The notes beneath the pieces were generated by a model. That model did not search any database. It saw only the letters and a list, made by a program, of their open reading frames with translations, and had not been told where the DNA came from. The position numbers and the translations under genes are program-made. From Fuerstiella sp. (GTDB taxonomy: Bacteria > Planctomycetota > Planctomycetia > Planctomycetales > Planctomycetaceae): a DNA stretch of 48,790 nt. Location of the stretch: NCBI GenBank assembly GCA_029245955.1, contig JAQWOH010000072.1, positions 1 through 48,790 of the forward strand, read 5' to 3'. Positions 17,868 through 25,520 of the stretch are shown in pieces (position 1 is the first letter of the stretch; every line of letters begins with the position of its first letter).

Positions 17868-18998
17868 TTATGTGGCTATTGATTTCCGCGCGGCGGCTGT
17901 CCTTCTTAATATGATCCACGTCAAACAAAGCAGGATCAATGTCAGGGCACCAACGAGAAACACCCAAAACCACGTATTCGTAGGCGATGCCAGTTCTGGT
18001 TCTTGATAATACTTTTGCGCAAATACTTCATCTACGTTTTCGCCCCCGCGTATCCATTTTGCTTCGTCGTCGGCAACCACCTTGAACCAACTGCTTGCGT
18101 CAGCAAGCTCGTCTGAAAATTTCAGCTCCAACGCTTCGAGCGAAAGTTCACTCTTGGTATCTTTGTGAACAGTTTGCATGGAAAGACTCTTTTTTGCCAG
18201 TCTGCGGTAAGCCTCTCGCGTTGCATCATCCTTCGCGTGATATGATGCTTTGAGGTACGCGCGTGCCGCCAGTCGTTTGGCATCCTCACGATGAGCCCGA
18301 CTGAGAAGTAAATCTCCGAGAACCTCCAGCAGAATCGGCGAATCGTGATTGCCGAACCGCATCATCCCCAAGACTCCTTTCATTGCCTTACTCAATTCGG
18401 CAGCCCCGGCATCAGCAGAATCGCCGATATTTTGCGTTGCGAGGATATAGCTGCAGAACCCCGCAGGTTCCATTCCTGAACGCTCGGAGCCAAGGGGAAG
18501 ATTGGTCGTGCCGTCTGTTTGCCTGGAGAACACATAATTCACCAGATGCTTTTGGTAAGCTTCCCGTCCGAAGTGTGCATCCGGATTGATAGAGATAGCG
18601 ATGTCAATCTGCTGCACACCGAGTTCAAGTTGGCCGGAATGGATGTAAAACGTACCCAGATTGGCATGAGTCTCATATAAGCCGCGGAAGTGTTCCTGCT
18701 TTTGCAGAGTGATTGCAATGGCCTTGTCATGATCGCCGAGTTTATCATAGGCGACTGCCAGATCGTCGTAGAGGTCCGAAGACTGTGTTTCTCGTAATCG
18801 CTGTTCGCGATCACCGACCCGCCACTGGTAGAATTCGCGTGAGTGTCGAAGAAAGTGACCGGTGATCAGTTCCAACGCGTTGGGAAATCGTTGACGCTCC
18901 ATAGCGAGCGTTTCGTAGTCCCACAGACAGGCTTCTGTCGGAGCGCAGATGCCAAGCGAAACGAGAATCGCGGCGAGTAAGTGAAATGCTTGTTTCAT
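17868..18998 (-). CDS. TPR-repeat protein with signal peptide and C-terminal membrane anchor
   Basis: The 376-residue product has a leader (AFHLLAAILVSLGICAPTEA), tetratricopeptide-like repeats around residues 70-140 (LYDDLAVAYDKLGDHDKAI, THANLGTFYIHSGQLELGV), further alpha-helical sequence, and one C-terminal transmembrane helix (WVFLVGALTLILLCLTWIIL) followed by basic residues. This predicts a periplasmic TPR domain anchored to the inner membrane with a short cytoplasmic tail. The role is unknown; protein-protein interaction is the safe statement. No clear Shine-Dalgarno precedes the ATG. Confidence 0.8.
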   Translation of the reverse strand: MKQAFHLLAAILVSLGICAPTEACLWDYETLAMERQRFPNALELITGHFLRHSREFYQWRVGDREQRLRETQSSDLYDDLAVAYDKLGDHDKAIAITLQKQEHFRGLYETHANLGTFYIHSGQLELGVQQIDIAISINPDAHFGREAYQKHLVNYVFSRQTDGTTNLPLGSERSGMEPAGFCSYILATQNIGDSADAGAAELSKAMKGVLGMMRFGNHDSPILLEVLGDLLLSRAHREDAKRLAARAYLKASYHAKDDATREAYRRLAKKSLSMQTVHKDTKSELSLEALELKFSDELADASSWFKVVADDEAKWIRGGENVDEVFAQKYYQEPELASPTNTWFWVFLVGALTLILLCLTWIILRRTAAARKSIAT

Positions 18999-19044
18999 GA
19001 CCAGGAATGTTACGATCGGTTAAGCTACATAACGTCCAGCGTAA

Positions 19045-19074
19045 CCGGGTTGTCGCCAGCCGGGTTGTCGCCAG
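19045..19074. repeat. Perfect 15-bp tandem duplication
   Basis: CCGGGTTGTCGCCAG occurs twice with no spacer at 19045-19059 and 19060-19074, in the non-coding stretch between the TPR gene and the transposase remnant. A weak 6-bp hairpin (CTCCGC/GCGGAG) lies at 19140-19156. No gene is seen in 18999-19233. Confidence 0.85.
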
Positions 19075-19233
19075 TCGCGTTGATCTCAGATTCGGCCCGT
19101 CCGGCGACTCCGGTGCATCCGTTTGATACTCATCATGGCCTCCGCTTTTGGCGGAGTGTGTCCCAATTGATGTTGCGAGTATGCTGCCCTCGCACGGACC
19201 GGGCTCAACACTCTTTTCCCTCAGCAGCAGACC

Positions 19234-19546
19234 ATGATGAGATTCTACAACCAGCACCACCAATATCTACTGTGGAATCGATCTGCGTGCCAGGTCACTC
19301 TACGTCTGCCTGCTCCATCACGGTGGCACGAAACATGCGCATCGCAACTTTCCCACCAACGCCCCGGAACGATTCCTCGGCGTTCTTGAGCCCTTCCACA
19401 AGTACGATCTGATTGTGGGCTGTGAATCCACCTTCAACTGGTACTGGCTGGCCGATCTGTGCTCTGCCGAAAACATTGGCTTCCTGCTCGGACACGCCCT
19501 GTATCTCAAAACCATTCACGGCGCCAAAACCAAAACCGATCGCATC
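19234..19546 (+). pseudogene. IS110-family transposase, N-terminal remnant with frameshift
   Basis: MRFYNQHHQY is followed, after a one-base shift near 19267, by YCGIDLRARSLYVCLLHHGG and then CESTFNWYWLADLCSAENIG and LGHALYLKTIHGAKTKTDRI. This is the characteristic N-terminus of IS110-family DEDD transposases: the first Asp in GIDL and the Glu in CEST are retained. The protein ends abruptly after TKTDRI, so the rest of the DEDD domain and the serine-containing C-terminal domain are missing. The remnant is inactive. Intact relatives start MRFYNQ..YCGIDLHAR, which is why an added base rather than a new start is inferred. Confidence 0.8.
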
Positions 19547-19744
19547 GTTTTCGAAGAACTGGCGTGTATACGGCGGCGAGACAGATTGCGTCTGGCCCAC
19601 CATTACCGAACTCTGCTGGATTCTGGTGAGGTTGAAACGCGTGCGGAATTGGCTCGATATCTGGGTGTCAGCCGAACACGATTCACCCGGATCCTGAACC
19701 GACTGAAAGACGGCGATAACGGCGAAGCTGCCCGGTCGGGCTGA
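19547..19744 (+). pseudogene. Helix-turn-helix fragment of recombinase-associated type
   Basis: In frame with the transposase remnant but unrelated to IS110, the sequence RLRLAHHYRTLLDSGEVETR followed by AELARYLGVSRTRFTRILNR is a helix-turn-helix segment. Comparable helices occur at the ends of planctomycete recombinase-type proteins and as small accompanying genes. No start codon of its own is evident, so it is read as a second broken mobile-element piece fused to the first. Confidence 0.55.
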
Positions 19745-19759
19745 CTTTAGAAATGCACC

Positions 19760-19791
19760 TTGCGTGGCGATTCATATTATATATATACAAT
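19760..19791 (+). promoter_or_regulatory. Candidate promoter with overlapping palindromic operator for the GntR gene
   Basis: TTGCGT (19760-19765) followed after 16 or 18 bases by TATATA or TATACA resembles a sigma-70-type promoter. Overlapping the -10 region, ATTATATATATACAAT (19776-19791) is a near-palindrome (14 of 16 positions) ending 42 bp before the GntR start; many GntR/FCD regulators bind short palindromes at such a position. Autoregulation is therefore plausible but unproven. Confidence 0.4.
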
Positions 19792-19833
19792 CGCAGAAGG
19801 TTGTGTATTTTCATTTGACAGGCTGAGGAACTC

Positions 19834-20568
19834 ATGGATCACGGGAAGAGGCGTCACAATGTTGTCGCGGAAGTGCTTGGCGACCTTTTTAAGGGTGAGT
19901 TTCAGGCAGGCCAGCGATTGCGCGTGGAGTTTCTCGCGGAACGATACGGTGTCAGCGTGACTCCGATTCGCGAAGCCCTGGTCGAACTGTCGGGGCTTGG
20001 GCTGGTGGAATTGCAGCCGAATCGTGGCGCCGTTGTTCGGCCGTTTGGACCGCGACAGGTTCTTGACATCTGTCATCTTCGCCGGGTTCTTGAATGCGAA
20101 GCCACTCGGAACGCCTGTGGCAGAATCGCACCGTTCGAATTGGCTACACTGGAAGACGAACTCAAAAAACTGATTGACGCGCCGCGCGGTCAGAGATGGC
20201 TGGCGGAAACAAAACGGCTTGATACGGCTCTTCACGAATTGATCGCCGAACGATGCGGCAGCGAGCGCCTGGCGTATGAGATCAGTCGCTACAGCGTGTT
20301 GTACCGCATACTGCGTGACACGCGGCATCGACGCCGAACGGCAAGAGCAAACTACTCTCAGATGGAAGAGAACTCAGAACATCTGAAAGTTGTGCAGGCT
20401 CTTGCGGCCGGAGATGCGGAGCGTGCGTCGGATGCGATGGCAGACCACGTCGACAAGGCGGCCGCTGCGCTGCAGCACGATCTGTTTGCAAAGAAGGAAA
20501 TTGAAGCCGACCTGGCGGAGTCCTTTCTGGAGTCTCCGCGAGCAACGATGGCAACCGTGACGGAATAG
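19834..20568 (+). CDS. GntR-family transcriptional regulator with FCD domain
   Basis: The 244-residue protein has a winged helix at residues about 8-70 (LRVEFLAERYGVSVTPIREA, then LGLVELQPNRGAVVR) and an all-helical FCD effector domain to about 215 (DICHLRRVLECEAT; DTALHELIAERCGSERL; EHLKVVQALAAGDAERASDA). FCD regulators commonly sense small organic acids and control local catabolic genes. Its stop is 15 bp before the ATG of the cytochrome-domain gene, so it probably heads the following multi-gene unit and controls it. The effector is unknown. The conserved HTH Pro-x-x-Arg-Glu (TPIREAL) is intact. Confidence 0.92.
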   Translation: MDHGKRRHNVVAEVLGDLFKGEFQAGQRLRVEFLAERYGVSVTPIREALVELSGLGLVELQPNRGAVVRPFGPRQVLDICHLRRVLECEATRNACGRIAPFELATLEDELKKLIDAPRGQRWLAETKRLDTALHELIAERCGSERLAYEISRYSVLYRILRDTRHRRRTARANYSQMEENSEHLKVVQALAAGDAERASDAMADHVDKAAAALQHDLFAKKEIEADLAESFLESPRATMATVTE

Positions 20569-20583
20569 GTGAGGAAGCAACAA

Positions 20584-23500
20584 ATGAATCGACAACCAAA
20601 AACTCGATTCCACGTTCTGACATTCTGCTGTGCGCTGGCCGTAGGTCACCTGTCTGCCGTGGGTGCGGAAGTGCAGTTCGAAAAAGATATCGAGCCGATT
20701 CTGAAGCAACACTGCACTGGTTGTCACGGGCCGGACGAGCCGGAAAGCCGGATGCGTCTTGATCGTCTGGCCAGCATGCTATCCGGCGGCGATTCCGGGG
20801 AACCGGCGATTGTGCCCGGCGATCCGAAAGCCAGTTACCTGGTCAAATTGATTCGTCACAAAGAGCCCGGAAAAGAAATGCCTCCGGACGATCCGCTTTC
20901 TGAAGATCAGATTGAACTCATAGAAAAGTGGATCGCATCGGGTGCGAAGACTCCGGAAAGTTACGGCCCGGCAAAAGCTAAAGCGGATCTTTCTCACTGG
21001 GCGTTTCAACCGATCAAACGCGTCGATGCCGCTGGTCCGGATGAATTCGTTCGCCGCAAACTGAACGAACATGGCCTGAAGCTGTCTTGCACTGCCGACC
21101 GCCGCATATTGATACGGCGACTCTACCTGGTGATGCTTGGCTTGCCGCCAACTCCTCAGCAGGTTGACAGGTCTCTGGGCGATGATCGGGAATCGGCGTG
21201 GAGCGAATTGGTTGAAGAAGTGCTGGCCAGCCCAAACTACGGCGAACGATGGGCGAGTTACTGGCTGGACCTGGTGCGATTTGGTGAGACGCACGGATTT
21301 GAAATGAACCGTGAACGTCCCAATGCATGGCAGTATCGTGATTGGGTGATCAAGTCGCTGAACGACGACAAGCCTTACGATCAGTTTGTCCGAGAACAAA
21401 TCGTCGGCGACGCTGTGGATGCTCCCATCGGCACTTCGTTTCTGGTTGCCGGACCGGTCGACAACGTTAAGGGGCAGGACCCTTTGTCGCGATTGCAGCA
21501 AAGGATGAATGAACTGGACGACATGATCAACACAACGGGGACCGCATTCCTGGGACTGACCACTGGCTGCGCTCGATGTCACAACCACAAGTTTGACCCG
21601 ATCAGTCAACGGGATTACTACGCGATGCAGGCCGTGTTCGCAGGAGTGCAGCACGGTGACCGCACTCTGCCTCTTTCGAAGGAAACGAAGGGACAGATCG
21701 CGAAACTCGATGATGAAATCGCAAACCGCACGGCACTCCTGCGAAAGTTCATCCCCAGGCAAGTCGGAGCCTCGATTGTTCTGGATGAATCCGCGGCACA
21801 GCATTCCTACGCACCCAGCGGAACCGCCGCTAAGCATGGGCAAAATCAGGGCGACTTCGGCGGCACTCACTACACTTGGTGGAAGAACGAGCCCGGTCAG
21901 GATGTTGTCACATACCGGCCGCAAGCCAAAGGAACCTATCGCGTCTGGCTCAGTTGGGGTAGTGGCTACAAAACGCATAGCAGCAACGCGCGTTATGTGA
22001 TCAGGGCGGCTTCAGCCGAGACATCGCTTGCCGCTGTTAATCAGCAGTTGCGAGCGGATCGGTCGGAAAACGACGGCAAGCTTCGCTGGAGCGGTTTCCA
22101 TGACGGGGGCGTACATGAATTCACGCGGCACGATTCCATCGTGCTGATCGGAGGCAGCGAGGGAACTGCCGTCACCGCAGATGCGATCGTAATGCAACCG
22201 GTGGATCAACCGGCCGACTCGCCTGCGGCCGCCGGTGAGTCGGCCGCCGTTAAGCCGACGAAACGGCCGGCCGTCAACTGGAAACGCAACGTAGATTCAT
22301 TTCCACCGCGTTCCGCCCGGTTCGTCCGCTTCACGATTGAAAAGTCGTCCGGTGCAGAAGGCTGCATTGACGAGCTTGAGGTTTACTCCGGCGGCCGTAA
22401 CATCGCGCTCGCCAGCAGCGGCGCTAAGGCGACATCGTCCGGAGATTTCGTGCATCCAAAACACAAACTGGCGCACATCAACGACGGACAATACGGCAAC
22501 GATCGAAGCTGGATTGTTTCGTCGAAAGACGGTGGTTGGGTGCAGGTCGAGTTTCCCGAACCGGTTGTCGTCGACCAAGTCGTTTGGGGCCGCGACCGCA
22601 CAGAACGAATCAAGGATCGTTTGCCAGTCGGTTATCGCATTGAAGCGGCGACTGAGCCCGGTAAATGGGAACTGCTGGCTTCGTCGTCCGACCGCCAACC
22701 GACCGGAGGCTCGGCTTCGGAAACGTATCAATTCGCCGGGTGCCCATCGACGGAAGCGATGCAGGGACGGGAGTGGCTCGATGAAATGACGCGATTTCAA
22801 AAGCAAAAGGCCGATCTGGAAAAATCAACGACCGTCTACGCCGGGAAGTTTTCTCAGCCCGGCCCCACGCATCGTCTGTATCGAGGTGAACCCGACGCCA
22901 GACGCGAACAGGTTGGGCCGAATGCCATCGAAGCATTTGCATCCCTGAATCTGCCGGTCGACAGTCCGGAACAAGCGCGTCGAAAGGCGCTCGCGGAATG
23001 GATCGTCAGCAAAAAGAATCCGCTGACGGCTCGAGTGATCGTCAATCGCATTTGGCAGTTTCATTTTGGTACGGGCATCGTTGATACACCCAGCGATTTC
23101 GGCCGCAACGGTGCTTCACCTAGCCATCCGGAGTTGCTCGATTACCTTGCAGCCGAACTCATGGATAATGACTGGTCACTGAAACACATCCACCGCCTGA
23201 TTCTGAATTCGAAGACGTGGCAACAGAGCAATCGCCCCAATCAAGAAGCCTTACGGATCGATGCGGGTTCACGGCTGTTGTGGCGTTTCCCGCCTCGTCG
23301 ACTGGAAGCGGAGGCGATTCGAGATTCGATTCTCGCTGTCACAGGCGTTCTTGATCTTCAGGGCATTGGCGGCCCAGGATTCAGTCCTTTCGAAGTCGAA
23401 ATGGAAAACGTCCGGCATTATCACGCCAAGAAGTCCTATGGTCCGGAAGACTGGCGTCGGATGATTTACATGACCAAAGTGCGGCAGGAACGCGAACACG

Positions 23501-23811
23501 TCTTCGGAGCATTTGACTGCCCGGACTCCAGCATGGTGGTGCCGAAACGCAGCCGATCAACAACCCCGCTGCAGGCTTTGAATCTGCTGAACAGTAACTT
23601 CGTCATGCAGCAGGCCGATATGTTTGCCGCGCGGCTGGAAAAAGAGCACTCAAACGTCACCGAGCAGATTTCCCGCACATGGCGGCTGTGTTTTCAACGC
23701 GAACCGAGCACGACTGAATTGATGGACAGCCGAAAGTTCATCGAGCAGGAAGGACTCCGGCAGTTTAACCGCGCACTACTGAACACAAACGAATTCGTAT
23801 TCATCCCATAA
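20584..23811 (+). CDS. PSCyt1-DUF1549-DUF1553 protein with golvesin-like and discoidin-like inserts
   Basis: The 1075-residue secreted protein has a leader (FCCALAVGHLSAVGAE) then a planctomycete cytochrome-c-like domain with CTGCH (C44, C47, H48). DUF1549 follows, with a second heme-type motif CARCH (C329, C332, H333). Between DUF1549 and DUF1553 lie a golvesin-like segment (RVWLSWGSGYKTHSSNARYV) and an F5/8-type discoidin-like segment (ARFVRFTIEKSSGAEGCIDE). DUF1553 follows (RVIVNRIWQFHFGTGIVDTP; SRSTTPLQALNLLNS). Molecular function is unknown; periplasmic electron transfer coupled to polymer processing is often suggested for relatives. The frame opens at GTG 20569, but ATG 20584 is chosen because GAGGAAG lies 6 bp before it. 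Partner of the DUF1501 gene that follows. Confidence 0.93.
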   Translation: MNRQPKTRFHVLTFCCALAVGHLSAVGAEVQFEKDIEPILKQHCTGCHGPDEPESRMRLDRLASMLSGGDSGEPAIVPGDPKASYLVKLIRHKEPGKEMPPDDPLSEDQIELIEKWIASGAKTPESYGPAKAKADLSHWAFQPIKRVDAAGPDEFVRRKLNEHGLKLSCTADRRILIRRLYLVMLGLPPTPQQVDRSLGDDRESAWSELVEEVLASPNYGERWASYWLDLVRFGETHGFEMNRERPNAWQYRDWVIKSLNDDKPYDQFVREQIVGDAVDAPIGTSFLVAGPVDNVKGQDPLSRLQQRMNELDDMINTTGTAFLGLTTGCARCHNHKFDPISQRDYYAMQAVFAGVQHGDRTLPLSKETKGQIAKLDDEIANRTALLRKFIPRQVGASIVLDESAAQHSYAPSGTAAKHGQNQGDFGGTHYTWWKNEPGQDVVTYRPQAKGTYRVWLSWGSGYKTHSSNARYVIRAASAETSLAAVNQQLRADRSENDGKLRWSGFHDGGVHEFTRHDSIVLIGGSEGTAVTADAIVMQPVDQPADSPAAAGESAAVKPTKRPAVNWKRNVDSFPPRSARFVRFTIEKSSGAEGCIDELEVYSGGRNIALASSGAKATSSGDFVHPKHKLAHINDGQYGNDRSWIVSSKDGGWVQVEFPEPVVVDQVVWGRDRTERIKDRLPVGYRIEAATEPGKWELLASSSDRQPTGGSASETYQFAGCPSTEAMQGREWLDEMTRFQKQKADLEKSTTVYAGKFSQPGPTHRLYRGEPDARREQVGPNAIEAFASLNLPVDSPEQARRKALAEWIVSKKNPLTARVIVNRIWQFHFGTGIVDTPSDFGRNGASPSHPELLDYLAAELMDNDWSLKHIHRLILNSKTWQQSNRPNQEALRIDAGSRLLWRFPPRRLEAEAIRDSILAVTGVLDLQGIGGPGFSPFEVEMENVRHYHAKKSYGPEDWRRMIYMTKVRQEREHVFGAFDCPDSSMVVPKRSRSTTPLQALNLLNSNFVMQQADMFAARLEKEHSNVTEQISRTWRLCFQREPSTTELMDSRKFIEQEGLRQFNRALLNTNEFVFIP

Positions 23812-23827
23812 GGCGGGACGGCCCGCC
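23812..23827 (+). terminator. Short GC-rich hairpin after the cytochrome-domain gene
   Basis: GGCGGG and CCCGCC (loop ACGG) form a 6-bp stem directly after the TAA. There is no T-tract, so it may only attenuate transcription before the DUF1501 gene or stabilise the message. Confidence 0.35.
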
Positions 23828-23907
23828 GGCCGATTCGAGTTACCGCTCGGAAACGCTCCCGTTGGTCGCTCCGCGACGAGGCAGTTTCTCAATTGAATGT
23901 CAGTCTC

Positions 23908-25371
23908 ATGAATTCATTTCTCAACCGACGAAACTTTCTGTCGCACTCGGCCACGGGTCTCGGCAGTATCGCACTTGCGAGTCTGCTGGAGGAACAGCGC
24001 CTTCTGGCCGACGAAACAGCGCCAATCCGTCCGCAAATTAACCCTGGCCAGCCGTTTGCCGCACGCGATTCTCACCACGCAGCCGCGGCAAAAAATGTTC
24101 TCGTCATCTTCTGTTCCGGCGCCTGCAGCCAGATTGACACATTCGATTACAAGCCGGAATTGATCAAGCAGCATGGTAAGCCTATGCCGGGCGCCGAAGA
24201 GCTGGTGACGTTTCAGGGCCAACAGGGGATGCTCACGAAGAGCCCGTGGCAATTCAAGCCGCACGGTGAATCGGGCAAGATGGTGTCGGACCTGGTTCCA
24301 CAACTGGGCGATCTCGCCGATGACATGTGCTTCCTCCATTCGCTGACGGGGAAGACCAACACCCACGGGCCCGGGGAGAACTTTATGTCGACCGGTTATA
24401 CGCTCGACGGTTTCCCCAGCATGGGAGCGTGGACGACGTGGGCACTCGGCACGGAAAACGAAACTTTGCCCGCTTATGTCGCCGTTTCCGACCCGCGCGG
24501 CACGCCGCAGGCCAGCGTCAACAACTGGGGCCCGGGTTTTCTGCCCGCCGCGTTTCAGGGGACTGAATTTAATGCCTCAAAACCCCTGGGCAACCTCGAC
24601 ATCCCCGCCGGAGTGAGTTCCAAAACCGACAAGGCCACGCGAAACTTTCTGAATCGGTTGAATCAGAGGCACCTGGAACAGTTCCCTGGCGATACCGATC
24701 TGGCAGCGAGAATTTCGAGTTATGAGCTGGCAGCAAAGATGCAGTTGAGCGTTCCGGAAGTCACAGACCTGTCCAGAGAACCGAAAAGCATTCTCCGCGA
24801 ATACGGTGCCGACGATTCCGAAAACAAACTTAAGGCCCAATTCGCCCGCAACTGTATTCTGGCCCGGCGGCTGATCGAGAAGGGCGTCCGCTTCGTGCAG
24901 CTGTTCAACGGCGCGTATCAAACCGGTGGTGAAGGAGTCAGTAACTGGGATGGTCACAAGAGCATCGAAGAACAGTACAGCAAACACGGTCCGGTTCTTG
25001 ATCAACCGTGTGCAGCGATGCTGAAGGACATGAAACGACGCGGACTGCTAAAGAACACGCTGGTCGTGTGGATGACCGAATTCGGACGCATGCCGACATT
25101 CCAAAAGGGCGCCAGCGGTCGAGATCACAATCCTTCCGGGTTCACTGCCTGGATGATGGGGGCCGGCGTCAAAGCGCCGTTCACGTACGGTGCCACGGAC
25201 GAATTCGGATACAAGGCCGTTGAAAATGTCGCGACTGTCTACGACTTTCACGCCACGATTCTGCATCTGCTCGGCCTGAACCACAAACGCCTGACCTACT
25301 ACCACAACGGATTCGAACGCCGGCTGACTGACGTTCACGGTCATGTCATCAATGAGGTTCTGGCTTCGTGA
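23908..25371 (+). CDS. DUF1501 protein with twin-arginine leader
   Basis: The product has a Tat leader (MNSFLNRRNFLSHSATGLGS) and a full DUF1501 domain, a sulfatase/alkaline-phosphatase-like fold lacking the CxPxR sulfatase motif. Family landmarks: SGACSQIDTFDYKP near residue 75, GNPEN-like and NNWGPGFLPAAFQGTEF mid-protein, WMTEFGRMPTFQ and GRDHNPSGFTAWMMG, ending HLLGLNHKRLTYYHNG. Function is undetermined. Genes of this type usually follow a DUF1549/DUF1553 gene, as here, and the two products probably work as a pair. A TTG at 23893 would add five residues; the ATG is preferred because the leader then matches the family. Confidence 0.92.
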   Translation: MNSFLNRRNFLSHSATGLGSIALASLLEEQRLLADETAPIRPQINPGQPFAARDSHHAAAAKNVLVIFCSGACSQIDTFDYKPELIKQHGKPMPGAEELVTFQGQQGMLTKSPWQFKPHGESGKMVSDLVPQLGDLADDMCFLHSLTGKTNTHGPGENFMSTGYTLDGFPSMGAWTTWALGTENETLPAYVAVSDPRGTPQASVNNWGPGFLPAAFQGTEFNASKPLGNLDIPAGVSSKTDKATRNFLNRLNQRHLEQFPGDTDLAARISSYELAAKMQLSVPEVTDLSREPKSILREYGADDSENKLKAQFARNCILARRLIEKGVRFVQLFNGAYQTGGEGVSNWDGHKSIEEQYSKHGPVLDQPCAAMLKDMKRRGLLKNTLVVWMTEFGRMPTFQKGASGRDHNPSGFTAWMMGAGVKAPFTYGATDEFGYKAVENVATVYDFHATILHLLGLNHKRLTYYHNGFERRLTDVHGHVINEVLAS

Positions 25372-25520
25372 ATACGCCCTTCCGGACTCTTGCTGCTGGT
25401 GCGGGATATCCCTCGCCGTGGGCATAGCACGTTTAGGGCAGGCCCACGAGCCTGAACAATTTACGAGAAGCTGTAAACTGTTCCTGAATTGAACATTCCC
25501 TCACCAGACAAGAATCTGCA
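25372..25520 (+). promoter_or_regulatory. Intergenic spacer with imperfect hairpin
   Basis: GAACAATTTAC (25454-25464) and GTAAACTGTTC (25473-25483) pair at 10 of 11 positions across an 8-nt loop, 38 bp before the amidohydrolase ATG. This could be an attenuator, an operator or a processing site between DUF1501 and the fusion gene; no T-tract follows. Confidence 0.35.

Noticed and set aside
20569..20583. GTG at 20569 as start of the cytochrome-domain gene
   Set aside because: It directly abuts the regulator's stop and overlaps the Shine-Dalgarno that fits the ATG at 20584.
20779..21978. 399-codon minus-strand frame inside the first cytochrome-domain gene
   Set aside because: Antisense to a clear DUF1549 coding region with correct codon structure; similar antisense frames at 32652-33566 and 43667-44617 are rejected for the same reason.
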